Source: Leptospira fainei serovar Hurstbridge str. BUT 6
GTDB lineage: Bacteria > Spirochaetota > Leptospiria > Leptospirales > Leptospiraceae
Direction of reading: 5' to 3'
NCBI RefSeq assembly: GCF_000306235.2
Contig: NZ_AKWZ02000003.1
Coordinates: 1-64,000 of the forward strand
DNA length: 64,000 bases
Of the stretch, positions 9,411-18,471 are shown piece by piece. Every line of letters begins with the position of its first letter. The stretch's first letter is position 1. The notes under the pieces are model-generated. The model had not been told where the DNA came from. It saw only the letters and a program-made list of their open reading frames with translations, and did no database searches. Both the position numbers and the translations under genes were made by a program.

Positions 9411-9557
9411 ACCGAGGCAGTTCAAGGGTATCAGAACGGAGGAATGGAAGGAGCGCTCGTAGGGGCCGCGAGTGGAGCAGCTACAGGATATGCAAGACAA
9501 TTCGGAGTGAATGTAGGAGTATCGTATAGCTCTTCGAAAAGATTGATTGAGAAATAA
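9411..9557 (+). pseudogene. Fragment of a second TIGR04388-like gene
   Basis: The frame ending at 9557 contains A-V-Q-G-Y-Q-N-G-G-M-E-G-A-L-V-G-A-A-S-G followed by a Y-A-R block and G-V-N-V-G-V. It matches, at roughly 70% of bases by eye, the internal segment of the giant toxin-like gene at about 6450-6570. The match begins abruptly at about 9413 after the GC-rich element and ends in a premature stop soon after the V-S-Y block. It has no credible start of its own; an open frame from 9255 only runs through the GC-rich element. I read it as a relic cassette of a paralogous large gene, of the kind left by recombination at polymorphic-toxin loci. Confidence 0.7.
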
Positions 9558-9588
9558 CAGCGATCGCATCTAATTCGAAGTGTTGCTC

Positions 9589-10098
9589 TTAGTCTTCTTT
9601 GGCAAATTCTCGAAAATTTCTTTTTCGGACGATCGAATTCAATCTTTTGAGCAAGCGTTTTAGATCGTCTTCTCCCATCGCTTCTATGACTGCCGATTGC
9701 GCATTTTCCCAAATCGGATAAGCGATTCGTAAAGCTTCCAAACCTTTTTCGGTCAAGGCGACTTTTCTCGCCCTTTTGTTCTCAGAGGGAATATCGGTAA
9801 TCCATCCTAATTCTTCCAAGGGAGCGATATTTCGCAATAGGGTAGTCCGATCCATCACAAGTAGGTCTGCGAGTTGCGCTAACTCTAAACCTTCCGTAGC
9901 ACCCAGAGTATGGAGTAGGCTGAATCGCTGAGAAGTCAAACCTGCAGGCTCTAGCTCGCGATCGTAAAATTGCGTCACTGCACGGGAAGCCCTACGAAGA
10001 TTAAAGTTCACGCAGTTCAATCCTGCGGCTTGCATATCCTGCTTCGTAGGAACTCCCACGTTTTTCTTAGCGATGGTATTTTTCATTTTCTTTGGCAT
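9589..10098 (-). CDS. MarR-family transcriptional regulator
   Basis: A 169-residue winged-helix regulator. The order is N-terminal dimerisation helix (L-N-C-V-N-F-N-L-R-R-A-S-R), helix-turn-helix (L-A-D-L-L-V-M-D-R-T-T-L-L-R-N), and wing with the D-I-P-S-E-N-K-R-A-R-K-V block followed by L-T-E-K-G. That order is diagnostic for MarR proteins, which repress nearby genes until a small ligand such as an aromatic or fatty acid binds. It lies 11 bases downstream of the thioesterase gene on the same strand, so the pair forms a short operon. A perfect 12-base inverted repeat upstream of the thioesterase is the likely operator, implying autoregulation. The conserved Cys29 could sense oxidants, but this is speculative. 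Confidence 0.9.
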   Translation of the reverse strand: MPKKMKNTIAKKNVGVPTKQDMQAAGLNCVNFNLRRASRAVTQFYDRELEPAGLTSQRFSLLHTLGATEGLELAQLADLLVMDRTTLLRNIAPLEELGWITDIPSENKRARKVALTEKGLEALRIAYPIWENAQSAVIEAMGEDDLKRLLKRLNSIVRKRNFREFAKED

Positions 10099-10109
10099 TT
10101 AAGTTTGAA

Positions 10110-10649
10110 TTAGTACTCCACAAAATCTCCCGAATATTTCCCAGTAGTAACTTGTTTCCGTAACTGTTTCACTCTTGCTTCAAAAGTGATATTCTCCATA
10201 CCGTCTTCTTCATAAAGCAGGGATTCGAAGAAGGAAAATATTTCCGGATCATGGCGGAGTGGGCGTCCTTTTGAAAGATCAACGAAAGAAAGATCCACCC
10301 AAAGCACAGCCTTCAGGCGAGTTCCATCTTTATCTAAAATCATATCCTCGTTAGTTATACCGTTCGCAGAAAGTTTGGTCAAGCGAGTTACAATCTTCAC
10401 TACCTCATTCAATTTGACCGGTTCTAAATATTGAAGTTGGGTTTTTGCCACTACCCAAGATTTATTCTCACGATTCCCGTAGTCGTAGAAATCGAAATTT
10501 CCGGTTCGACGAAGGTGTTCCGAGCGGGCCTCAAAGAAGTAATCCATATATCGGGCATTGTTCAAATGCCCGAACGGGTCACAATCCTGGAAGCGTATTC
10601 TAATGAAACTTTCGGGGGATAATACGGGCTTTTTAAGCACGGATTCCAT
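10110..10649 (-). CDS. Hotdog-fold acyl-CoA thioesterase (4HBT type)
   Basis: A 179-residue protein with the 4-hydroxybenzoyl-CoA thioesterase signature: R-F-Q-D-C-D-P-F-G-H-L-N-N-A-R-Y at residues 19-34. Asp24 matches the catalytic aspartate, and G-H-L-N-N forms the start of the long hotdog helix. Such enzymes hydrolyse acyl-CoA thioesters in the cytoplasm. The substrate cannot be told from sequence. It is the first gene of an operon with the MarR regulator, and its upstream region carries the perfect inverted repeat at 10669-10708. That suggests induction by a fatty or aromatic acid ligand. At 179 residues it is longer than the usual 130-150 because of a C-terminal extension of about 30 residues. 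Confidence 0.85.
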   Translation of the reverse strand: MESVLKKPVLSPESFIRIRFQDCDPFGHLNNARYMDYFFEARSEHLRRTGNFDFYDYGNRENKSWVVAKTQLQYLEPVKLNEVVKIVTRLTKLSANGITNEDMILDKDGTRLKAVLWVDLSFVDLSKGRPLRHDPEIFSFFESLLYEEDGMENITFEARVKQLRKQVTTGKYSGDFVEY

Positions 10650-10668
10650 ATTTTGTCTCCTTTCATAT

Positions 10669-10708
10669 GTGCAAATACATGTATGTAATTACACATATGT
10701 ATTTGCAC
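10669..10708. promoter_or_regulatory. Perfect 12-base inverted repeat, likely MarR operator
   Basis: GTGCAAATACAT at 10669-10680 and its exact reverse complement at 10697-10708 enclose 16 bases that themselves contain near-palindromic ATACATGTAT and ACATATGT blocks. The repeat lies 20-60 bases upstream of the thioesterase start codon, where a repressor would block the promoter of the thioesterase-marR operon. A MarR dimer would span one arm pair or two dimers could bind side by side. Assignment to this MarR is inference from position. Confidence 0.65.
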
Positions 10709-11093
10709 TATTAACATGGTGGAAACGAATCGTCAAGGAAAAAATCGAATAATTGCACTGCCTGCCTATTCTTGAGTTTGCCCTTCGGGTAAATTCATCG
10801 GGAAGTTGCTATTTGAGTGCAAAATAATTCTGTTTATTTAAAGTTCGTTTCTTTGTAAATTTAATCATGAACCATATGTTGATAAAACATAAGTTTTTAT
10901 CACTACCGTGTTGCGCGACAGAATCCAAGACTTCTTTATCATCTTATCCTTCTCTACCGGCCTCTCTCCAATCAGTAATTATGGTATATAATACCGTAAT
11001 TAATATAATAGAGAGACGAAAAAATGCAGGATGCTTTGCATCAGTAAATCATTTTAATTTGACCCTGGAATTTGTGACATTGAAAACATAAGC
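10709..11093. other. Intergenic region without a confident gene
   Basis: An AT-rich stretch between the MarR operator and a decayed gene. An open frame at 10867-11091 (74 codons) has an N terminus rich in Leu and Ser but no family signature or clear ribosome site, and I do not accept it as a gene. Promoter elements for the thioesterase operon and perhaps for the downstream relic probably lie here, but no sequence stands out. Confidence 0.4.
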
Positions 11094-11480
11094 ATGGAGA
11101 AAACAAAAATCTTCAACCTTGCGGCAGTTGCTGCTCGTGTGCTTCGCTTAACGGAGAGCATAAGTGCAGAACCGAATGCGAAAGCTAGCGTCGCTAATAG
11201 CAAAGTGATAGAGGAAAAAGTCTCTTTTCCGAACTAGCGGATCTCGAAGCTGACGACTGACGAAATTGGAAATTTACGGAAGCGCCCCTGCTTTAATGAA
11301 ACCGAAACGTATTCTTCGATTGTTGTCGGTAATCTTGTAAGAGGTGTGAAAGAAGGAACGAATGGTTTTTATACCCGGAAACATGCGGAACGAGAGTATA
11401 TCAAGTTAACCTTCAAATCTGACAAGCGGATCTCAAGGTTTAAGTTAAGATCTAATGAGGAGTATAATATTAAATGTTAA
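11094..11480 (+). pseudogene. Short gene interrupted by an in-frame TAG
   Basis: An ATG at 11094 opens a frame of 47 codons with an Ala-rich start. It meets TAG at 11235-11237, then stays open in the same frame for another 80 codons to TAA at 11478-11480. The second half reads like real protein (I-V-V-G-N-L-V-R-G-V-K-E-G-T-N-G-F-Y-T, then K-L-T-F-K-S-D-K-R). A single nonsense change in an otherwise continuous 127-residue gene is the simplest reading. No family is recognised. It lies 31 bases upstream of the alpha/beta hydrolase start and could once have been its operon partner. Read-through of the TAG is possible but there is no evidence for it. Confidence 0.45.
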
Positions 11481-11511
11481 TGAACGAAGAAAGTAATCGG
11501 AGGAGTTTTGA

Positions 11512-12537
11512 ATGAGAATCGCGAAATCAATAATAGTTTTATTAGCCTTATTCTTTTTATTCACGGGTGGCAATATAATGGCGGACATTAGCGGAAACAC
11601 GAAGGAAGAAAACGGAATTAAGATTGAGAAAATCTTTTTCAAAAATGGCGAGTTCAAGGTGGCCGGGAATCTGTATTTTCCGCCGAAGTTCGATAAGAAG
11701 AAAAAATATGCCGCGATCGTGGCGGTTCACCCATTTGGAGGCGTAAAGGAACAGGTCTCCGGGCTCTATTCTAAAAAACTCGCAGAACTTGGATTCGTTA
11801 CACTTGCCTACGATGCGTCTTACTGGGGCGATAGTTCCGGCAAGCCTCGCAACAAAGAGGTTCCCACTACTCGAGTCGAGGACATTAGTGCTGCGATCGA
11901 TTTTCTCAGTAATCGGCAGGAAATCGATCCGAAAAGGATCGGAGTTCTCGGAACCTGTTCCGGCGGCGGATATGCAATTAGTGTCGCACAAACCGACCAT
12001 CGCGTGAAGGCGGTTGCGACAGTTAGCATGTTTGATGTAGGGAGTGTTCGTCGAGAGGGGCTTGGTAGGACTCAATCTTACGAAGCGCGCATGAAAATTT
12101 TGGATGAGATCGGCGATCAGCGGACTCGCGAAGCTCGCGGCGAGGAAGTGAAGTACACTCTTCCCGGCCAGGCCCCAAAATCTCCCGAGGATTTAGCGAA
12201 GGTGCCCGCCCTGTACCGCGAGGGTGCCGATTACTACGGTTCTCCACGAGGTTTTCATCCGAATGCAAACGGCAAGTTTGTCTTCACGAGTCTAGCGCTT
12301 CAGATGGCTTTCTTTCCTTTCACACAGATCGAAACAATTTCTCCGAGACCGATTCTAATGATTGCGGGGGAAAAAGCGGATACTCGTTACTTTAGTCAAG
12401 AGGCTTTAGAAAAAGCGAAAGAACCTAAAGAGCTTTTCATTATACCAGGCGCGACTCATATCGATTTATATGATAAACCGCAATTTGTCGGGCCTGCCGT
12501 AATAAAGCTAAAGGAATTCTTTTTGAAAAATTTGTAA
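11512..12537 (+). CDS. Exported alpha/beta hydrolase, dienelactone-hydrolase-like
   Basis: A 341-residue protein with an N-terminal signal or anchor helix (residues 5-21), then an alpha/beta hydrolase fold. The nucleophile elbow is G-T-C-S-G, placing Cys149 at the nucleophile position as in dienelactone hydrolases, unless the following Ser serves instead. The acid is probably in the G-E-K-A-D block and the histidine in G-A-T-H-I-D-L-Y. It probably acts on small esters or lactones in the periplasm. The start ATG at 11512 follows a good GGAGG site. It stands alone between a relic gene and an intergenic gap. YcjY-like peptidase or hydrolase relatives are the closest match by memory. Confidence 0.85.
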   Translation: MRIAKSIIVLLALFFLFTGGNIMADISGNTKEENGIKIEKIFFKNGEFKVAGNLYFPPKFDKKKKYAAIVAVHPFGGVKEQVSGLYSKKLAELGFVTLAYDASYWGDSSGKPRNKEVPTTRVEDISAAIDFLSNRQEIDPKRIGVLGTCSGGGYAISVAQTDHRVKAVATVSMFDVGSVRREGLGRTQSYEARMKILDEIGDQRTREARGEEVKYTLPGQAPKSPEDLAKVPALYREGADYYGSPRGFHPNANGKFVFTSLALQMAFFPFTQIETISPRPILMIAGEKADTRYFSQEALEKAKEPKELFIIPGATHIDLYDKPQFVGPAVIKLKEFFLKNL

Positions 12538-12925
12538 TGTTTCGTCTGGATAAACGATCATAGTGATACTCAACCGCACAGACTTTTAATCGGAGAGTTC
12601 TCTATGGTCGCTTATCAAAACCGCGATTGAAATGAGGAAAAATGACTCTTTTTAAGCCTCGGGCTTTCTAAAATATTCGATCTGTATCTTAGAGGCGTAG
12701 ACTATTGGCTTTCTACCCTCTATTACTCTTTTTATCTTCCTTCGGCTCTCCACTTCTTTTGGGTTTAACTTCATGGGTAACTAATAATTTCGGCCTAAAT
12801 TCTGCAATTGAACATAAACCATGCCTTACAATAAATCGTTAATATTGACGAAAGGCATTGAAATCTAAATTGTTTCAAATTCGTCTTATATTATATGCGC
12901 AGGACGCCGCAATAAGGAGTTAGGA
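12538..12925. other. Intergenic region, weak hairpin only
   Basis: No credible gene. A small hairpin (AAGCC-TCG-GGCTT, about 12653-12667) flanked by T-rich and A-rich runs may end transcription of the hydrolase gene, but the stem is only five pairs. The last 30 bases contain the AAGGAG ribosome site of the PilZ gene. Confidence 0.4.
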
Positions 12926-13279
12926 ATGGCAGAGGAAAGGAGAAGAGGGGAGAGAATCGTTTCGAAAGAGTTATTCGAACTTCTAGTATTAGCAATGCAT
13001 GAAAAGGGAGCTGTTGTCGGAAATGTCCTGGATATTTCCGACTTCGGTATTGCGATCCTAACTGACTTAGAAAGTATGTTGGGTAAAGAAATTGGATCTA
13101 AAATCACCGGAATGGTGTCCGGTCCATCTATGGAGGATATTCAATTTGCGGGCGTCGTTATTAGAATAGAAAAAGTCGCCACATCGAAAGGGTTTCAAGG
13201 AATGATCGGCGTTGAATTTTATAATCAAATTCCGCTTTCAGACCGCGTGATAGCTTTAAGTCTAACCGCTCTCAACTGA
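12926..13279 (+). CDS. PilZ-domain c-di-GMP-binding protein
   Basis: A 117-residue protein made up almost wholly of a PilZ domain. The two c-di-GMP-binding signatures are visible: an R-R-R-G-E-R run at residues 5-10 (the RxxxR element) and D-I-S-D-F-G at 36-41 (the D/NxSxxG element). PilZ proteins bind cyclic di-GMP and pass the signal to motility, secretion or gene-expression targets in the cytoplasm. The start follows an AAGGAG site. There is no output domain attached, so it must act through a partner. An HD-GYP regulator and an MHYT kinase lie 4-8 kb away on the other strand and may affect the same second messenger, but direct linkage is not shown. Confidence 0.88.
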   Translation: MAEERRRGERIVSKELFELLVLAMHEKGAVVGNVLDISDFGIAILTDLESMLGKEIGSKITGMVSGPSMEDIQFAGVVIRIEKVATSKGFQGMIGVEFYNQIPLSDRVIALSLTALN

Positions 13280-13615
13280 CGATCGAATTTCAAAACTTAA
13301 TTTTATCAAGAGACTCTCTCAAATTCTTCAATCGAACCTAGCTTATATAGGCCGGCTTTGTTTTTACGAATTTGTTAGCTGCTAGGTCGTAACTGTCAGG
13401 CATTCCCGCTCTTTTATACGCCGATTCTTTTTTTAGTTTCCGGTGAACATGATCCGCCCGCCGAGAGACGGTACCCTCGGAAAAGAATGCCAAAGAGAAA
13501 AATTCTGGACGAGCTGGAATATAATGAGAGGTTATCGGCAGTGACGGCGCCGAATCCGATAATGAGAAGTTCACAATATAGGATTTCGTTGTGATCGAGA
13601 GCATGAAATTCAATT
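13280..13615. other. Intergenic region without a recognised gene
   Basis: Between the PilZ gene and the membrane AraC regulator. Two overlapping minus-strand frames of 80-91 codons exist (13338-13613 and 13414-13656). Neither has a ribosome site, recognisable motif or sensible composition, and they overlap each other and the AraC start. I take the region as non-coding, with the AraC promoter near its right end. Confidence 0.4.
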
Positions 13616-14710
13616 TTGTTATTTTTTTTTACATGCACTTCGACACTTTCGTTCATAATCTTCCTCGGGCAATTTATCGTTAAAGATAGGAGATTCGAGA
13701 ACTATAACCTTTCAATACTTTTCCTGCTACTTTCCGCGATGCAAGCTCAAGCAGCACTCGTAGCGTCCGGCTTGATCTTTACGCTTCCCTCTTTGTTCTT
13801 TTTGCATCTGACCACCCTCTATATGATCGGCGTGATCCTTTATTTCGCGTATTTCCTAGTTAGTCTAAGGAGGGAAGTCCTACCTAACCGGAAATATCTC
13901 CTCTTCTTGCCCGCGATTCTCGCATTCGGAGCCGATACTGTCTATCTGTTCCTTCCTAATGAAGACAAGAATCTTTTGTTGATGAACTTGTTCTCGGGAA
14001 TTCCGTACGAGTTTAGCGCGTACAGCAAGGCGCTCATCGTAGGTGCCGGTTTACAGGCAACGATATATCTGCTACTCCTGATGGTAAAAATACTAAGAAA
14101 TCTCAAAATCGGTAAAGTAGTCCATCTACCTGGGATAACCATTTTCTATATAGTGTCGTCGATCGTTACGTTTGGTATTCTTATCGTTGGTTATCTGATC
14201 TCATCAATTACATTGTTCATTACCGGTTCTACAATAATAGGGTTGTTAATCACCGTCGCGTTATTGATTAGTCAGCGGAATCCGGAATTCTTTCAGCTTG
14301 TTGTAGTTAAAAAGTTAACGAAGCCATATTCCCGATCTCAGCTCGGTAAAATCGAAACGCAAGATTTGCATAAGCGGCTGACCGAACTGATTGAAAATGA
14401 AAAGATATACGTAGATGAGGAATTGTCACTCGTCAGTTTGGCCGAAGAGCTTTCCGTAACTCCCCATCAGATGTCCGAGTTTCTTAACTCAAAGATGAAC
14501 GCAAACTTTCATACCTTCATCAATCAATGTAGAATAAAAGAGGCACAGCAGATTCTGATAGATGAACCGGATCGTACTATCCTTTCTATCGCCCATGCGG
14601 TCGGGTTCAACTCGAAGTCCTCGTTTTACGATGCGTTCAGGCGGTCCACCGGCATGTCTCCGAACCTTTGGAGAGTCGAAGCATTGCGGAATAAGAATTT
14701 ACGCCATTGA
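13616..14710 (+). CDS. Membrane-anchored AraC-family regulator
   Basis: A 364-residue protein with seven hydrophobic helices in the first 220 residues and a C-terminal AraC/XylS DNA-binding domain (about residues 255-360). The second helix-turn-helix is recognisable in the I-A-H-A-V-G-F-N-S-K-S-S-F-Y-D-A-F block followed by T-G-M-S-P-N-L-W-R. This design, a membrane sensor with an AraC output, is frequent in Leptospira and related bacteria. No ATG is available upstream; the start is taken as TTG at 13616, so the N terminus is uncertain. It is 160 bases upstream of the SDR gene on the same strand, a plausible target. The signal is unknown. Confidence 0.85.
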   Translation: MLFFFTCTSTLSFIIFLGQFIVKDRRFENYNLSILFLLLSAMQAQAALVASGLIFTLPSLFFLHLTTLYMIGVILYFAYFLVSLRREVLPNRKYLLFLPAILAFGADTVYLFLPNEDKNLLLMNLFSGIPYEFSAYSKALIVGAGLQATIYLLLLMVKILRNLKIGKVVHLPGITIFYIVSSIVTFGILIVGYLISSITLFITGSTIIGLLITVALLISQRNPEFFQLVVVKKLTKPYSRSQLGKIETQDLHKRLTELIENEKIYVDEELSLVSLAEELSVTPHQMSEFLNSKMNANFHTFINQCRIKEAQQILIDEPDRTILSIAHAVGFNSKSSFYDAFRRSTGMSPNLWRVEALRNKNLRH

Positions 14711-14869
14711 TTGTCCGGATTTATCCACCACTACCGTAATAGCAGTTCGGAATTATCAATCGCGTCGACAGGCGGAGTAAGAATGTGCTACTATTCAAAA
14801 AACTTATCCGGGTTTCTTGGATAGTTTCCGGGCGGCGCTGATAGATAACGGGTTTGAAGAGGAAGGGCA

Positions 14870-15715
14870 ATGGAAAAATTGAAGGGAAAAAATGCAATCG
14901 TGACAGGGGGGGCAATGGGTATCGGATTGGCGACGGCTCACCGACTCGTTAATGAGGGGTGTAACGTAACTATATGGGACTTCAACAAGGAGGCTTTAGC
15001 AAAGGCGTCGGAGGAACTTAAAGCTTTGAAGAAAGCAGACGTTTACTCGCAACTTTGCGATGTCGCGGACAAATCCGAAGTCAAGGCCCTCGCTATGAAA
15101 GCTGAACAGGAGATGGGATGTGTGGATTTTCTGATCAATAATGCAGGTATAGAACGGCACGGGAGGTTCACAGAGAAACCGCTGGAAGATTGGGAGAAAG
15201 TTAATGCCGTAAATCTTAATGCCGTGTATTTTACGACTTACGCGATCCTACCGGGCATGCTTCGAAGAAATTACGGTCATATTGTGAATATTTCGTCCGG
15301 CGCAGGTATAGTCGGTGCGGCGGACTTGGCGGCTTATTGCGCGAGCAAATGGGCCGTTTGGGGATTCACCGAATCTTTAAGAATGGAATCAAAAATGGAT
15401 CGGAAGAATGTACGATTCTCGTCAATCCATCCTTTTTTCCTTAAGGAAGGGATCTTCAAAGGGAGTCAGATAAATTTTCTTGGAGAGTTTTTAATTCCGA
15501 GAATCTCTACGCATGACAAAGTCGCGAAAGCTATCGTTGATAAGGCTTTAAAAAAAGGGAGAAACACGGTCAAAATTCCCGTGACACTTCATCTAGCGAT
15601 CATTCTCCGGGCGTTCCTACCGGATTTCATATTTAACTTCGTAATAGGACGATTGCTGGGCGTCGGGCGTGGAATGAAAAATTGGGTAGGGCAAGAGGTT
15701 CAGGAAGTTCGCTAA
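14870..15715 (+). CDS. Short-chain dehydrogenase/reductase
   Basis: A 281-residue classical SDR. The Rossmann nucleotide-binding motif T-G-G-A-M-G-I-G is at residues 12-19, N-N-A-G at 90-93, the active-site Ser in N-I-S-S-G (142-143), and Y-C-A-S-K with catalytic Tyr156 and Lys160. Asp at the end of strand 2 (I-W-D-F-N) favours NAD(H). The C terminus beyond residue 215 has hydrophobic stretches and may associate with membrane. The substrate cannot be told; similar enzymes reduce ketones in lipid metabolism. The gene follows the membrane AraC regulator and ends shortly before an IS3-family element, whose insertion may have separated it from former downstream partners. Confidence 0.9.
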   Translation: MEKLKGKNAIVTGGAMGIGLATAHRLVNEGCNVTIWDFNKEALAKASEELKALKKADVYSQLCDVADKSEVKALAMKAEQEMGCVDFLINNAGIERHGRFTEKPLEDWEKVNAVNLNAVYFTTYAILPGMLRRNYGHIVNISSGAGIVGAADLAAYCASKWAVWGFTESLRMESKMDRKNVRFSSIHPFFLKEGIFKGSQINFLGEFLIPRISTHDKVAKAIVDKALKKGRNTVKIPVTLHLAIILRAFLPDFIFNFVIGRLLGVGRGMKNWVGQEVQEVR

Positions 15716-15928
15716 TCAACACAAATCGAATCGAGTTCATATACTGCGGATGATTACGGTCGAATTTCGGCCGTTCGAACTCTCTTCTTGTTGCGTATGT
15801 TATCGGTGCATCCATACTTCTCGGGCGAGAAAGGACTACTTCGAACTCATAAAAGGCTCACTATAGCATATAGCCTAGTTACATAAAACTGGACACCTTT
15901 TTCGCTCGAATCGAGGTATAAAGAAGCG

Positions 15929-16228
15929 ATGAGTAAAAAAGGGAAATACTCTCCGGAGTTTAAAGAGCAAGCGATAAAACGCATATTAACCGGTTCTTTC
16001 ACAATAAAAGAAGTAGCAGAATCGTTAGGAATCAGCTATTTTGTTTTGCGACAATGGAAGGCTGAATATATGAAGAAGTCTGACGAACAAAACCCTCCGA
16101 CAGATAAACAAATCAAAGAGAGTGAGGAGTTAAGGAAACTTCGCAAAGAGAATTACCGACTTAAGGAAGAGAATGCGATTTTAAAAAAGTATTCAGCCAT
16201 GCTTTCGAAGGAACAAAATCTCGATTAG
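15929..16228 (+). CDS. IS3-family transposase OrfA
   Basis: A 99-residue protein with an N-terminal helix-turn-helix (Y-S-P-E-F-K-E-Q-A, then I-K-E-V-A-E-S-L-G-I-S) and a leucine-zipper coiled coil (residues 60-92), the usual OrfA plan for DNA binding and dimerisation. The slippery sequence A-AAA-AAG at 16183-16189 is in the correct frame for a -1 ribosomal frameshift. After the slip the frame continues through 16190-16233 without a stop into OrfB, giving the OrfAB fusion transposase. Unshifted translation ends at TAG 16226-16228. This matches the known control of IS3 transposition. Confidence 0.93.
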   Translation: MSKKGKYSPEFKEQAIKRILTGSFTIKEVAESLGISYFVLRQWKAEYMKKSDEQNPPTDKQIKESEELRKLRKENYRLKEENAILKKYSAMLSKEQNLD

Positions 16229-16233
16229 AGTTT

Positions 16234-17076
<843 letters not shown>

Positions 17077-17105
17077 AAAGTGTCCACTAAAACGTGACTA
17101 GGCTA

Positions 17106-17469
17106 GATAAACATGAAAGCACTTTCATGGACATCTCCATTATTAATGGCGATCGGATTCTGAAGTTTAATCTTGCAAACTCAATTTCCCGTCGATATTA
17201 TTGTTGACCCGACTCTGTGGCAAAGTTTCCAAAATATAAGAAATTATTTTAGTAAATTTATTTTCAAATGATGGAACTAAAATAAAAAATGTCGTGTTAG
17301 CTTTTGGAAAATGACCTGGAGATAGGTAGAAGCATATGATAGGAATTATGAAAATTTTATATATTTAAATAAATTTAATTTATGATCAATCTTGAATTTA
17401 TAATATTTAATTTTTCGATCCGTTGAGGACTTTTTTAGAAAAGATGGAACAACGTTTTCTTCGAGCCGG
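17106..17469. other. Intergenic region right of the insertion sequence
   Basis: No gene seen. A perfect palindrome CATGAAAG-CA-CTTTCATG lies at 17112-17129, seven bases outside the element's right end, and may be the remains of a hairpin target site. The rest is AT-rich DNA. Downstream of the HD-GYP gene (17400-17469) there is only a weak A/T stem and no strong terminator. Confidence 0.4.
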
Positions 17470-18465
17470 TTATTTTTCCGCCCAGCGTTCTCTGATTTTC
17501 AAAATTTCAGGCATTTGATCCAGAAAGATCGGTACAATAGAAGGATCAAAATGCTTCCCCGATTCATTAGTAATGTACTGGATGGCATCGGAAATTTCCC
17601 AAGCTTTTTTATAGGGTCTTTCAGTAGTCAATGCATCGAATACGTCTGCTAAGGCGACAATTCGTGCCTCGATCGGGATTTCATCTCCCGTCAATCCGTT
17701 CGGATAGCCGGAGCCATCCCATTTTTCATGGTGATTTTGGGCGATGCTTTTAGCCAATTGCAAAAGCGACGAGTTATGATCTCCAATGATTTCCGCACCG
17801 ATCGTCGGATGCTTTTTCATTATATCCCATTCTTCCGGAGTAAGTCTACCTGGTTTTTGTAATATTCCATCCGGAATTCCGATCTTGCCGATATCGTGCA
17901 TCGGAGAGGCATGAAGTAGATCTTCGGCGCATTCCAAAGAGGATCCCAACGCCAAAGAAAGAGTCTGCGAATAATGGCTCATTCGGATGACATGCAATCC
18001 CGTTTCGTTGTCCTTATATTCGGCTGCAAGCCCCAGTCGCTGGATGATTTGTAATCTCGTTTCTCTCAATTCCTCGTTGCGTACCAAAGAAAGATGGGTT
18101 CGAACTCTTGCCCTAACGATCGAAGGGCTGATCGGCTTTGTGATATAGTCCACGGCCCCTACTTCGAATCCACCCGCTTCGTCCTCTTCATCCACCATAG
18201 CTGTTACGAAAATGATCGGGATCCGGGAGCTCCTCGGATCTTTTCTCAGGATCTTGCAGACTTCGTAGCCGGTCATTTCCGGCATCATCACATCCAGAAG
18301 AATCAGATTCGGATTTTCGGATAAGGCTAATTCGATCGCTTTCACTCCATCCTTGGCGAATAGTAGTTTGTAATCTTCTTGCAGAATTTGTCTAAGAACC
18401 TGTAGATTCGCCGCCTCGTCGTCTACGATCAGTATTTTAGGTCTAGAATCTATGCTATGATACAT
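17470..18465 (-). CDS. HD-GYP response regulator (c-di-GMP phosphodiesterase)
   Basis: A 331-residue RpfG-type protein. The N-terminal receiver domain has acidic D15-D16, phospho-acceptor Asp58 in L-L-D-V-M-M-P, and Lys110. The HD-GYP domain follows from about residue 135, with H190-D191 in M-H-D-I-G-K-I-G-I-P-D, His245-His246, G-S-G-Y-P at 251-255 and the D-V-F-D-A-L block. All metal ligands appear present, so it should hydrolyse cyclic di-GMP in the cytoplasm. It sits six bases downstream of the MHYT hybrid kinase, and the two are clearly one operon. The kinase probably phosphorylates this receiver, though that pairing is inferred. Confidence 0.93.
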   Translation of the reverse strand: MYHSIDSRPKILIVDDEAANLQVLRQILQEDYKLLFAKDGVKAIELALSENPNLILLDVMMPEMTGYEVCKILRKDPRSSRIPIIFVTAMVDEEDEAGGFEVGAVDYITKPISPSIVRARVRTHLSLVRNEELRETRLQIIQRLGLAAEYKDNETGLHVIRMSHYSQTLSLALGSSLECAEDLLHASPMHDIGKIGIPDGILQKPGRLTPEEWDIMKKHPTIGAEIIGDHNSSLLQLAKSIAQNHHEKWDGSGYPNGLTGDEIPIEARIVALADVFDALTTERPYKKAWEISDAIQYITNESGKHFDPSIVPIFLDQMPEILKIRERWAEK

Positions 18466-18471
18466 TTTGTC

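Noticed and set aside
9161..9412. Minus-strand 83-codon frame across the GC-rich element
   Set aside because: Open frame probably reflects the GC-rich sequence itself; no credible protein features.
10867..11091. Plus-strand 74-codon frame after the MarR operator
   Set aside because: No ribosome site or motif; composition like random AT-rich DNA.
12653..12667. Small hairpin after the dienelactone-hydrolase-like gene as a terminator
   Set aside because: Only five base pairs; too weak to report as a terminator.
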